From contig JAESUZ010005463.1 of the NCBI GenBank assembly GCA_017311185.1, forward strand, positions 538,460-602,459: 64,000 bases of DNA. Reading direction: 5' to 3'. Origin of the DNA: Proteles cristata cristata. Its lineage: Eukaryota > Chordata > Mammalia > Carnivora > Hyaenidae. The position numbers and the translations under genes were made by a program. The notes beneath the pieces were generated by a model. The model was not told the origin of the DNA. It worked only from the letters and a program-made list of their open reading frames with translations, and made no database searches. Each line of letters begins with the position of its first letter. Position 1 is the stretch's first letter. Below are positions 12,501 through 25,000 of this stretch, one piece after another.

Positions 12501-15500
12501 GCAGGAGAGGGGCAGAGAGAGAGAGGAGCAGAGAGAGAGAGGAGCAGAGAGAGAGAGGAAGACATAGAATCTGAAGCAGGCTCCAGACTCTGAGCTGTCA
12601 GCACAGAACCCAATAAGGAGCTCAAACAAATGAACCATGAGATCATGACCTGAGAAGAAGTCAGACACCTAACCAACTGAACAACCCAGGCACCCCGGGG
12701 ATTGGGTAAATTTAGATGAAATATATAAAAGCTCTTTGTAAAATATAATGTACTAATTAACCAGGGAATGGCATGAATTAAGTGAATATTTGTCTTACAT
12801 TTTCTTTTGATGAATGGGGCTTTCCCCCGTCAGCCTATAAAGGGCGTACTTGAAGTCAGTAACACCTTGATTTTCTATGGTGAAGGTGATGCTTCTCCGA
12901 GTGCCACAGATCAAAGCCCCAAAGTTGATGACGGAAGAGGGGCTGATGTTATATTTGGAGTACACTGCATTCACAGAACACTTAATTGGGATGCTGGCAA
13001 TGATTTCACCCCCTTCTGCGATATTGGGCTCAATAATCTAGAAGGGAGAAAGGAGTGGGAAGATGTCAGCCATTATGCTCCAGAATTCCCATGACTACTC
13101 CATTTTCTACTTTCATCATTGACATGAAGTGATTCTCATTCTTTTTTTCATTCTCTATTATTGCATCAATAGTATTAGCAAACACTAATATCACATTTAC
13201 CATGTACCAGCCACGGACCAACATGGACCAACTTTACCTACTCCTTTACTTCCCTGATCTTCTTTTGCATTTGATGACTAAACTCAGCTCCTTTGGTGCT
13301 CCTCGAAGATCTGGGGCTACACTTCCTGTCTGGCACTCCAGATTCCTGATGACTTTGCACACCTCCTACCTGACCTACTCCTGCCTGCTAGCTAGGGACC
13401 AATCCTGGAGCATGTGTTAGATCATGTACTCTTCAAAATGAGTCCCACAATCCTGCCCCTGAATCCTCCCTTTGAGCTGTTGTACCTGACAGCGCAGAAC
13501 TGGCTGGTACTCAATCTTCACTTCCTTTTTTGCACGAAATACCACTTGGACATTTGTGGGCTTTTCCATTGCGGTCAGCGAGCCTTTCTTGGGTATAAAT
13601 GAGATCATGGAATTTACATTGGTTGGCAAAATCCCTAAGGAGTCCACGGAAAAGCTGAAAGATAAGAATAAAAGATAAATTTAAGTCATTATGGGGAATT
13701 CATGATACTAGAGAGGAGACTAGACTGTTGAGTGCCTGTCATGCCCCGGCCCTGCTAATGCACAGCGTCTAGAAGTGCCTACTGTGCTCTGTACTCTGAC
13801 CACCCCTCCACAGCCAGGATGGACTAGGTCAGGGATTGGTATATGTAGCCTGAGGTCAAGAGGTGACTTTGTAGGATATCTTTGTCCAACAGAGACACTT
13901 GACGCTAGATAAGGATCAAATAAGTTATTAATCTCTCTGTTGTTCTTCCTCCTCTCTCTGTGACTGTATGCAGCACACACAGAGAGAACAGTAATGCAGA
14001 AGTCCGGGGATCTAAGGAAGGAGAGAAAACAGGGGCAGAAGCCATTTAACAGGTGTACTTGGAAAGGGAAGCCATGGCCCAATGGGGGTGAGGTGAGAAG
14101 CCACAGAAAGCGTCTGGCTCATGAGAATGGCAGAGGGACTGGAGTAGAAGCAAGGAACTTAGGCTGAGGCAGGACACCTGGAGTTGGTGTGGGGACCTTA
14201 ATGTCACCCCCATGCTCTAGAAGGCCTGGTGGCTCCACTGCTGCTTACCTGGTACCTGAGCTTCCTCCCTTCCCCACACAGCCTTCCAGTGAATTTTGAT
14301 CACCTGTTCCAACCTGAAGGTGACTGTTCCACATAACCTCAAAGAGCAGACCTAAAGCCCCAATGATAACCTACAACAAAACTCACCAACGGGCAAGACT
14401 CCATTCAGCAGTAATCCCAAGGGGACAACGACTTTCTTTTAGCTTTTAACTATATTTACATTTCAATTTATGGGTCTAGTAATGGTAGCCCTGAGGGAGG
14501 ACCTCTCTCATATCAGTCTTCAGCTGAAATGAAACTGTCACAAATATACTGAATTTCTTCTAGGTCAGCAGGGTTGGGGGGGGCGGAGTCCTTTTATCAG
14601 CTGCGGTTTTTCTAGGGGCCAGATAATTGTTCAGAGAATAGATTGTAGACTGGCCACAGGTGCTGGCACTGTCCCCAAGGCTTGTGTGACCCTGCCTGAG
14701 TGACCTTCTCCCTTCCCCAACCCAGTGCCACCTTTCCTCTTTGAGAAATTTCAGATTTAGTGTTTCTTTCTTTTTTTTTTAATGTTTATATTTGAGAGAG
14801 CGACAGAGAGACAGAGAGTGAACGGGTAGGGGCAGAGAGAGAGAGGGAGACACAGAATCTGAAGCAGGCTCCAGGCTCTGAGCTGTCAGCACAGAGCCTG
14901 ATGGGGGGCTTGAACCCACGAAGCCTTGAGATCATGGCCTGAGCTGCAGTTTGACGCATAACTGATTGAGCCACTCAGGCACCCCTCCTGTTTCATTTTT
15001 AAAAAATTTTTATTTATTTATTTTTAAAAATTCAAACACAAGTTAGTTAGCATAATAATGATTTCAGGAATAGGATTTAGTGAAATATCACCTACATATA
15101 ACACCCAGTGCTCATCCCAACAAGTGTCCTCCTTAATGCCTGTTGCTCATTTAGCCCATCCCCCCACCCAACACTGCTCCAGCAACCCTCAGTTTGTTCT
15201 CTGTATTTAAGGATCTCTAATGGCTTATCTTCCTCTCTGTTTGTATATTATTTTTGGTTCCTCAAGAGAGGAGCACAAGCTGGAGATCTATTCCACCAGG
15301 CCACCATTTGGATTCTAGAACATAGTGTTCTTAAAATTAAAAAAGAAAATTGGAAAATCCCTTTTTTCACATGCAGTCTGAGGTGGAACACCAACTTACA
15401 AGACAGATAGGAACGAGCTTGAGGCCAGGTCCCCATCTTCAGTCTTTCCCTCCACCCCCAGGACCTCCCCTCACCCTCACCTTGTACATCTTCCTTTCAA

Positions 15501-18500
15501 ACCTCTCCCTCTGAGTCTCCCTCCCACTCTCAGACCCCTGTGGCTCTGGGTACATTCAGAGGGTCCCTGAAAAGCCACAGAGTGGAGAGCAGTGTGAAAA
15601 TCTCTGCTCTCAGCGGTTGGGATTCCATTCACTTAAAGCTCGGGTGAGGCTCAAAGCAGATATAGTTCTTATGATTTCTGCAATCAAGGTTTTTTTTTTT
15701 TTTTTTTTTTTTATCTCCCAGACTGTACTTTTTTCCTTGTGAGTGGATGGGGACGATCATGTGCCTGATGGTTTTCAGGTTACCTGAACATGATCTCGTA
15801 TTTTCCACGGTTCTTCAGCTGCAGGGGCTGCTTCACCTCTTCCATTACCTTCACAATCCCGAAATCAAGGCCTCCTTCAGCTCCTGCAGAGGCCAGGGAC
15901 CAGGGTAGGGAGGGTGAGTGGATGGCACAGCAGGGGTGGTGGGGTGGGGGTGAGGGGGGATGGGGAGGGGTGGGGGTGAGATTCAGGGGAACTCCCTACT
16001 GAAGTTCACATGGAAAATCCATGGCAACAATTCAGAGGATTTGTTTTCTGAAAACACTGGCTAAAAATACCTCGAATAATTGAGTCTCATTCAAGAAACA
16101 ATAGACACTGCTCTTGAACCCAGTTCAAGTTGGGTGGCTCCCTCTGGCTTCCATCTTAGGACCATTGTCCTTCCTCTCATGCTTTCCATTAGCTAAAACT
16201 TATGCTATTAAATTTTTTTTTTTTGCATCAAGTGTATAATATACATAGTTAGAATATTACACATAAATTTGTATACTTTTACTTAACATTGTGTCATAAA
16301 CATGTCCCTACATAATTGAAAACTCATAAATGTGATCTTAATGGTTATATAATGTACCATGATAGGCTGTTCCATAATTTACAATATTATTTCTACAATA
16401 ATAATATTCCATTCTTAATAGGCATTTAGGTTATTTCCAATCTTTCATTATTACAAATAATGCTGCAATAAATATCTTTGTACATAAGACTAATGACATG
16501 TAGGCAAACACGTGGCTCTCGTGTTCTATAAATCTTGCTGAGAAGGAGAACAGTCAGAAAAGGGAGGATTAATGGAGAATTGCATGCTAAAAGGGAGGGA
16601 TCTAACCTGGGTGTTAGGGAAGTGAACTGGGAAGAATAATGGCCTATGCCCCTGGAAGGTATCCATGTCCTAATCCCTGGATTCTGCGAATATGCTAGTT
16701 TACATGTCAAAGGAGAATTATAGATGAAATTAAGATTGTTAATCATCTGACTTTAAAAAACAGAAAGGTCATGGGGTTTCTGGGTGGCTCTGTCGGTTGT
16801 GTCTGACTTTGGCTCAGGTCATGATCTTGTGGTTCATGAGTTCAAGCCCTCCATTGGGCTCTGTGCTGACAGCTCAGAACCTGAAGCCTGCTTCTAATTC
16901 TGTGCCTCCTTCTCTCTCTCTGTCCCTTCCCCATGTGCTCTCTTTCTCTCTCAAAAATAAATAAACATTAAAAAAAAAAAAAAGAAAGAAAAAGAAAGGT
17001 CATCCTGGATTCTCTGGGTGGGCCCAATGTAATCACAAGTGTCCTTAAAGGTAGAAGAAGTAGATGGAAGGGGGAGAGCTAGAGAGATGGTGGCATGAGA
17101 AGGACCTGGCCCAACATTGCTGGCTCTGTAGATGGAGTAAAAGGACCATGCCCCAAGGGATGCAGGCAGCTTCTAGAAGCTGGAAAAGGCAAGGAAATGG
17201 ATTCTCCCTGAGAGCTTCCATATGAATGCAGCTCTGCTAACACCTTGATGTTAGCCCAGTTAGATCAGGTTTGGACTTCAGACCTACAGAACTGTAAGAT
17301 GATAAGTTCATATTGTTTTAAGCCACAGTGTTTCTGGTAATTTGTTATGGCAGTGATAGAAAACTAATACAGGTTGGAAGACAGGTTCTTACTCTAAGAT
17401 TCAGGTTCAGAAAAAAGCTCTGCAAACTTTCTAATAATGGCCACCCCTTGTAATCTCCCATTAGAGAGGTTAAGACTCATAGTAACGTTGCTAACATTAC
17501 TCAGGGATTTGCATTAGGATTTATTGAAATTCCATGCCCTCCCCAACATCCAATTTCTTCTTGTATGTAAGAAATATACTAAGTAATGAATCATGGGAAT
17601 CTACCCTCAAAACCAAGAGTATACTGTATACACTCTATGTTAGTCAACTTGACAATAAATCATATTAAAAAAAATACTTAGGTGGAAAAAAGAGCTACAC
17701 TATCAGAGAAAGACAAATATGAAATGATTTCACTCATGTGGAATTTTAGAAACAAAACAGATGAATATATGTGAAGTGGGGGGAAGAGAAGAGAGGGAAA
17801 CAACCCACTAGAGAATCTTAATGACAGACAACAAATTGAGAGTTGATAGAGGGAAGTGAGTGGGGGATGGAGGGTGCTGGGTACTAAGGAGGGAACTTGT
17901 TGTGATGAGCACTGGGCATTGTATGTAAGTGATAAATCATTGAATTCTACTCCTGAAACCAATATTGTATTGTATAGTGGTTAAAATTTAAATTAAAAAA
18001 AAAAAAGAAATATACTATACTAAAAGATGTGACTTCTAAACACCCTTTCCTTGAAGGGGTCAACAGACCTTTGGGGAAAGTGATGTCCAAGGCAACGTCA
18101 TAAGACTCTGCGAAGATCAAGATGTTTTCAATTTGAACAATACCAACAAGATTGTCTGCATCTAAAACCTGTTGGGGTAAGAGAAATTTTTGAGTAAAAG
18201 CAAGAGCCACATGATGCTTGGAGCCTGAACTATGTACCATGCAGTGGGAATGATGGAGAAGGAAATATGGTGTAGAATATTAAAAAAAAAAGAATATTTT
18301 TAAGATGTATTTAGCTTTTGACATCACTGAGCATTTGGCATATGATCAGTATTCTCATAACAGCCTTTGGGAAGTGTCAGTATAGACAGTCAATACAAGA
18401 AAGGGAAAAAGGAACTATATTTTTCATCTTGTTCACTTATGGGTTTTAAATTATTTGCATGATTGTCACTACATTATTGAGGTTGAGGATATGAGTATAC

Positions 18501-21500
18501 ACTGCAGAAAAATGATCTTTGGAATATTATTTATTTGAGAGAGAGAGCGAGCAAGAGTGCAGGGGAGAAGGGCAGAGGGACAGGCAGAATCTTAAGCAGG
18601 CTCCATGACTAGCACAGAGCCCCAAGACTGGTGTTGGTCATTTTATGTCATGGTTCATGAGTTCGAGCTCCACACTGGGCTGTATGCTGATGGTGCAGAG
18701 CCTGTTTGGGATTCTGTCCCTCCTTCTCTCTGCCCCTCCCCTGCCTGTACTCTCTCTCTCTCAATAAAAAATTAAACTTAAAACAATGCTGACTTTCACC
18801 CCATGATAGTCATACACAATTGTTGATTAAATGAATCTATCAGTATCTGTGTTCAGCTATCTTAATGTCACAGGTAGGTGAAAATAGAGATTAGATCCAT
18901 TGAGTAGGCCCAAAAGTAGAAACAGTATTAATTCATATAAGGTACATTTGTAAATCTGAATTCAATCTAAGGAAGAATTAATAGTCAGACCTGTTCCAAG
19001 GAAGATCAGGCTGCTTTGAGTATTGTTAAGTTTTCTATTCCTGCAAGTATTCAAAGAGAAGCTTGGATAATCCCTTGACTGTTGCAGAATTGATTCAAGC
19101 TTCAAAAGTCAGTGGCATGCATTCATTCATTCATTCCTTCATTCATTCATTTTACAGATTCTACTGAGTACCTTCTACATTTAGGCCTGTGCTAGATACT
19201 GGGGGCCTGATGGAGTAGTGGAATTAATGGTGGCCATGTTTTAACCCCTGGAACCCAGGAATGTGATTTTATTCGGAAAAAGTCTTTGCAGATGTAATTG
19301 AGTAGAAGATCTTGAGGTGAGATCTTCCTGGATTATGTGGGTGGGCCCTATACCTAATGACAAATGTCCTTAAAAGAGATAGAAGAAGAGAAGATGCAGA
19401 CAGGAAAGACCATATAAAGATGGAGGCAAAGTTAGAGACATACAGCCACAAGCCCAGGAACACCTGGAGCCACCAGAAGCTGGGCGAAGCAGGAAAGGAT
19501 TCTTTCCCAGAGCCTTTGAGGGACTATGACCCTGCAGACTCCTTGATGTCAGACTTCTGGCTTCTAGAACTGTGAGAGAACAGATGTGTGTTGTTTAAGA
19601 CACTTAGTTTATGTGCATTTGTTATGCCAGCTTTTGGAAATGGATACAGATGACAAGCAAGTCAGGCAAGATCTTGCCCTGATGGAGTTCACATAAGAAA
19701 GTAGAGAAGAAACAGGATATCCGAAAGGCGGAGGTGCTCTGAAGGATAGAAGACAGGGCAAGCGATAGCACATCACAAGAGATTGCCTTGATGTAGTCAC
19801 TAGAGGAACCCAGTGGGAGCAGTGCTGTTCAGTGGACCCCACAGAGCATGGGGGTGACATTCTTGGCAGGGCTGCTGCAGGGCCAAGGGCCTGAGGCAGG
19901 AAAAAGCCAAAAGACCATGTGACAGAGCTGATGAGTGAGAGCGAATTTGGATACAGAGGTAGGCAGGGCCTGAGAAGCAGGGGACCCTGGGCTCTAGCCT
20001 CACTGCAGCTGGAGCCAGCAGAGTGCTGCCAGGAGAGGGGCCTGACCTGATGGACCCGGATGGGGAATGGGCCTCTGCTAAAGTCCAGGTAAGAGATGCC
20101 ACGGACAGCCTGGGCAAGGGTGGCAGCAGCAGTGAGGCCAGAGGAGCGGGCAGGTGGGAGGTATCCTGGGAGACAGAAGTGACAAGACTTGTTGGAGGAT
20201 GGGCTGTCATGGAAAGGAGGGAATCAATGATGTGTCTGTTGGGAGCACCTAGGCGAAAGGTGATGTTTATCGAGATAGGGATCTGAGCAGTGACTGGGCT
20301 TGGGAGTGTGAAATCAGAAATCTCATGCTTACATAGGGATAGTAACACCATTCGGTCAGTCACTCACTCACTTTACACTGAATGAGTGCTCTATTCTTGG
20401 CACCAGGAAATCAGCCATGAGCAAGACTGCCTTTATGGAGTTTACGATTGTGTGCAGAACAAGACACCGTGGGTTGATTGTTGTCAAATGAGAATCAGTT
20501 GGGAGCATGTAATAGTGAGACCTGGCTCTGTGTATGTGTGTATGCTTGTGTACCAGGGAACCCAATATGTACACATTTGATGAGCAAGTCTGAAGATGTG
20601 TGAAGCCTCACCTCCAACCGGATCACCCTCTTGATGTTGACAGGTTTGGAGGGCTGGAAGTTTATCTGCAGGCTGTACTCAGCCTTGGGGGGGATGGACC
20701 CCTGCATGGTGGACACAGTGAAGTCATCGCCCAGGTGCTCCAGGCTGGTGATCCGCCAGGCCACAGGCAGGGGTGTGATGTTGCGGAGGAGAACTACCTT
20801 GGATTCTTTTCTGCGGGGACCAAAAGAAATTTTGTCAGTTTCAAATGATTCTGATTTATTATGGCAGGCTAGAATAAGCACTTCTAATTTCAACTGTTAC
20901 TTAGTTCACTAACCAGTGTTTATCAGGGTATGGGGTCTGGTGGTAACGATCAAGGAATGCAGGATACATATCATAACAATATTCTCTTCTAGTAGCCCCA
21001 GAAATAAACATTTTCTATTTAGAATAATATAATAATATGAAGCCAGTGAATGAATATATTAAATCCCAGTTTTGGTCTAGTATTCTCTGTTTGTGCTCTA
21101 ATTTCTAGACCAAAGACTCCTAACCTTTTAGGGTAATGGACTGCTTAGAGAATCTGGAAAAAAGTGTCCTTCTGAGAAAATTGCAAATATGCACACACTT
21201 TGGCAATTGATATTGGGGTTCGGGGGCAGTCCTTGAACCCTAATGAAGTCAAGTTAACTTGTGAACTGCATGGGGCTATTAACCATCTTGGTTTGCACAG
21301 GACTAGAAGTTTCCCAGGATGCAGGACTTTCAGTGCTAAAACTAGGAAAGTCTTGAGAAAATCAGGATGAGTTGGTTGCCCTAGAACTAAATGTTCTTTA
21401 AGTTCCATTGCAGTCCTGGTATCATCCAGAATTCTCACCTGTGCAGCAAGAGTCGGTCAAAATGCAATTGCCTGGGTTCCAGCTCTAGTTCTGGGCGGAC

Positions 21501-22032
21501 CCCTTGGCAGCTTAATTTGAAGACCGTTGGCTCTGGGTTCTCCTTGATACAGCAGACAATGCAGTCTTCAAAGACACCAACTGCAGTAGGGTAGGCCCAT
21601 ATGTTCAGCATCTAAGGAAAGAGTCAAAACAAAATACATTTATGCTGAGAATTCTAAGGCCTCAAATTCCCAAGAAAAACTTGCTCTGAGGTAGACTTGT
21701 TTCCATGTGACTGTACCTGCTTCTCATTGGGTTTCAGAATCATGCTGATGGGCTCCAGGAAGTAGGTGTTTGCTTTGACATCATTCTGAAAACAGAAGAA
21801 CACCTCTGCGACCATTGGTGAATTGTTCAGGATTGTCAATGTTTCCATGTTGCCTGGGAACAAGGATGACTTGTACCTGGAAATGAAGAAGAATTAGGGA
21901 TGTGGAGGGACACCTGGGTGGCTCAGTTGCTTAAGCATCCAACTCTTGATTTTGGCTCAGGTCATGATCTCACAGTTCATGAGTTTGAGCTCTGCATTGG
22001 CCTCTGCACTGAAATCACAGAGCCTGCTTGGG

Positions 22033-22070
<38 letters not shown>

Positions 22071-25000
22071 CCTCCCCTGCTCGCTGTCTATCTCTCTCAA
22101 AATAAATAAATAAACATAAAAAGAAGAATTAGGGATGTGGATGCGAGCACTGACTGGGAGTTCAGGGAGAAAGGGAGATTGTGGGGTGTACAAAAGGTAG
22201 TATGGTTCACTGAGGCAGTAGCATGGCGGCTAAGAACACAAGCTGTGCAGTTGTGAAGACCTGTGTCTATGACCTGATCCCTCTCCCTGCTAGCTTGGTC
22301 TCCTCATCTCTGAGATTGGAAAATAATAGGGATGCCTGGGTGGCTCAGTCGGTTAAGCGTCCGACTTTGGCTCAGGTCAATGGTCTCACAATTCGTGGGC
22401 TCGAGCCCTGTGTCAGGCTCTGTACTGACAGCCAGCTCGGAGCCTGGAGACTTTTTCAGATTCTGTGTCTCCCTCTCTCTCTGACCCTTCCCTGCTCACT
22501 CTGTCTCTCTCTCAGAAATAAATAAAACAATAAAATTTAAAAAAAAGATGGGAAAATAATACTTGTTGGGATTTCTATGAGTATTAAATGCAGTGGCAGC
22601 TATGGCAAAGAATTCTAACTAAGAACCGTGCCGCTCTAACCTTCCCAGGGCTTATCTTCCCAGGAGACATGATGCTTTGAATAACTTATTATTTCACATC
22701 TGTCTTGGAGATGATCTCCTTTACCTCCTTCTCCTAGACCTGTACAAGATGTTACCATTCTGACATGGATTCATTTGGTGTGGTTCACTGGTACAAGGCT
22801 GTTTCCATTCCTTCATGACTTTGGGAAAGAGCCACTAAGTTGAAAACTGTAGGTATTAGAAGCTACTCAGTTAATGGTAATGAACAGAAAAGGAACCACA
22901 GAAGTACAAGGAATGCCAATGAAGATGCACATCGGCAGAGATCAGAGGTCAGGAAAACAGAGTCACCATAGTCCCCACTGCTGCCCAGAAACAGTCTGAA
23001 AAGCTTTTTGGATAAACAGTGATAAAGGAAGGAAGGAGAGCAAATGGCAGAGACCAAATCAGGGTCAGAGAGACAGCATGTTCTCTGTCACTATGAAAGG
23101 GGGGGTGACCTTCATATCTAACTGGTCACCACCACCATCCAGTACTATCTCATGTGCATTATCCAGTTCAATTTCACAAATCTGTGGATGGGTGCTATTA
23201 TTTTCCCATTTTGCAGATAAGAACATTGAGGTTCATCAACATTTAAGAAAATAAATAAATAACCGATTATATGGGGCCCTGTTTCTGGGCCACTGTAATC
23301 CTCTCCTTCTGGATCAGTGCTGTCTGACACCAAATTCTGGTGGTTCCACTGCTGCCAGAACACATGCCTCTCTGAATGGCCATAATTTCCCTGACTTCTG
23401 GCCTTGGGCTGATCTGTACCTCCTGTCCTATAACCTGACCCTCCTCCATCTCCCTCTGAAGCCCTTCTACTGGGCCTTTGTCAGCCAACCCTCTTCATCT
23501 TGGCTTTCTGGTCCAGCCTACTTACCACAATAAATGCTAGACTGAATTAAGACGTGGTAAGAACTGCTCCAGTTTTGGTCTTAACCTCTCTGCCTACACA
23601 ATGAGAAGTTTGTGTGTGAGTGAAAAATCTGATATCAGTAGAAATGTATGGCCATAATCCTCACCTGGGCACCCAATTTTGCCTAACAACCCTAATCTTT
23701 TTCTCTAACATTCTCCCTCCCCAACTTCCCACAAAACCTGTTCCACCCGCTCTCCATTTTCTCAACATTTTAATCTTCTCTCCACTTCCCTCCCTGTTAG
23801 GGATGATCTTGAAATTGTGTCATGGAGAAAATAGATGGTTGTATGGGAACCTTCTCACTGTTCCAACCAAATCTGCACCTGAAGCCATGTGCCATCCTCT
23901 CTCCTAGTAGGAGGTGGTAGCCCCTCTTCCTGGCAAGAACAGCATCTCTGCATCCCATTGTGTCGTCTAACGGAGCTATACCACTGATGGCCTTTACTTC
24001 CTTGCAAAACTCTGACCTCTTCCTCCCTGCATTCTCTTGGCATCCCAACATAATAAGAACAACAGTGTGTGAGCAGTGTTCCCTGGACTTCATGTCTCCC
24101 TCTCACCCTTGACTGTCTCTATCTTTCTTTACAGCCAACTTTCCAAAGAACTATCTTCACACCCCATCTTCATTCTTTTACTGGCCAATGATTCTTCAAC
24201 TCACTTTGCTTGGGTTTCATCCTCAGAAGTCCCTAGAAGGCTGCTATGACCTCCATATTGTTGAACCCCATGGATGTCCTCTGAGAACCAAAACCACAGA
24301 GCTTATGTGGCTACTAGCTATACTTCCTAAGCATCTCAAACAACACATCGATAGTGAATCCTTTCTCCTAAGCATCTCAAACAACACATTGAGAGTGAAT
24401 CCTTTCTCCAACGAAACCTGGTCCTCCTCCAGGCTTTTCCATCTGGGAAGATGGTGCCCACATTAATCTGGGTGCTTAGCAGGAACTCAGAACACAAGAA
24501 TCCAGCTTTCCTGATTTGTGGTTAAGGGCTAACTGAGGCAGCTTTATAAAAACCACATCCACATAGTAATCCTGTTTGTACTATTAATCACGAGTCCAAC
24601 TTGGAGTCCAAAATCTGTTTTGAAATAATGGAACTCTTACTTATCTCTTGATTTTCCACAAAGCAGTGGCCCAAAGTAAAACTTCTCCATGCTCATAATA
24701 TGCTTCTTAAAGATGACCTCATCTGTCTTCATGTCCATCTTCCACTGAGGAAATACCACTCTGAGCACAGGGGAGGAAGAGAGGAAGAGAGGTTGTCTGA
24801 GTGGAAGTTCAATGCATCCGCTTGATGTTAACATGAACCCCACATTCCCCGTTCAGCAAAGAGTCCAGGTGTCCTCAGACAGAATGATTCTTAATTTGAG
24901 GACCTCAGTTGAGCCTTTATTCCTGCTCCCTCCCTCCCACCACCCCTGAGATGACAGTATGGTTTGAACTTGAGAAAAAAGATTCCCAGCGGTGTCTTTC

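Noticed and set aside
19357..19575. A 72-codon plus-strand open frame as a small gene
   Set aside because: It lies wholly within an MLT1-type LTR, and the same text recurs in the other LTR copies.
20811..20893. Upstream in-frame extension of exon 17
   Set aside because: The frame stays open, but acceptor CCCCGCAG at 20,811-20,813 and the phase 2 end of exon 16 join RKESKVV without it, matching the length of the recalled human protein.
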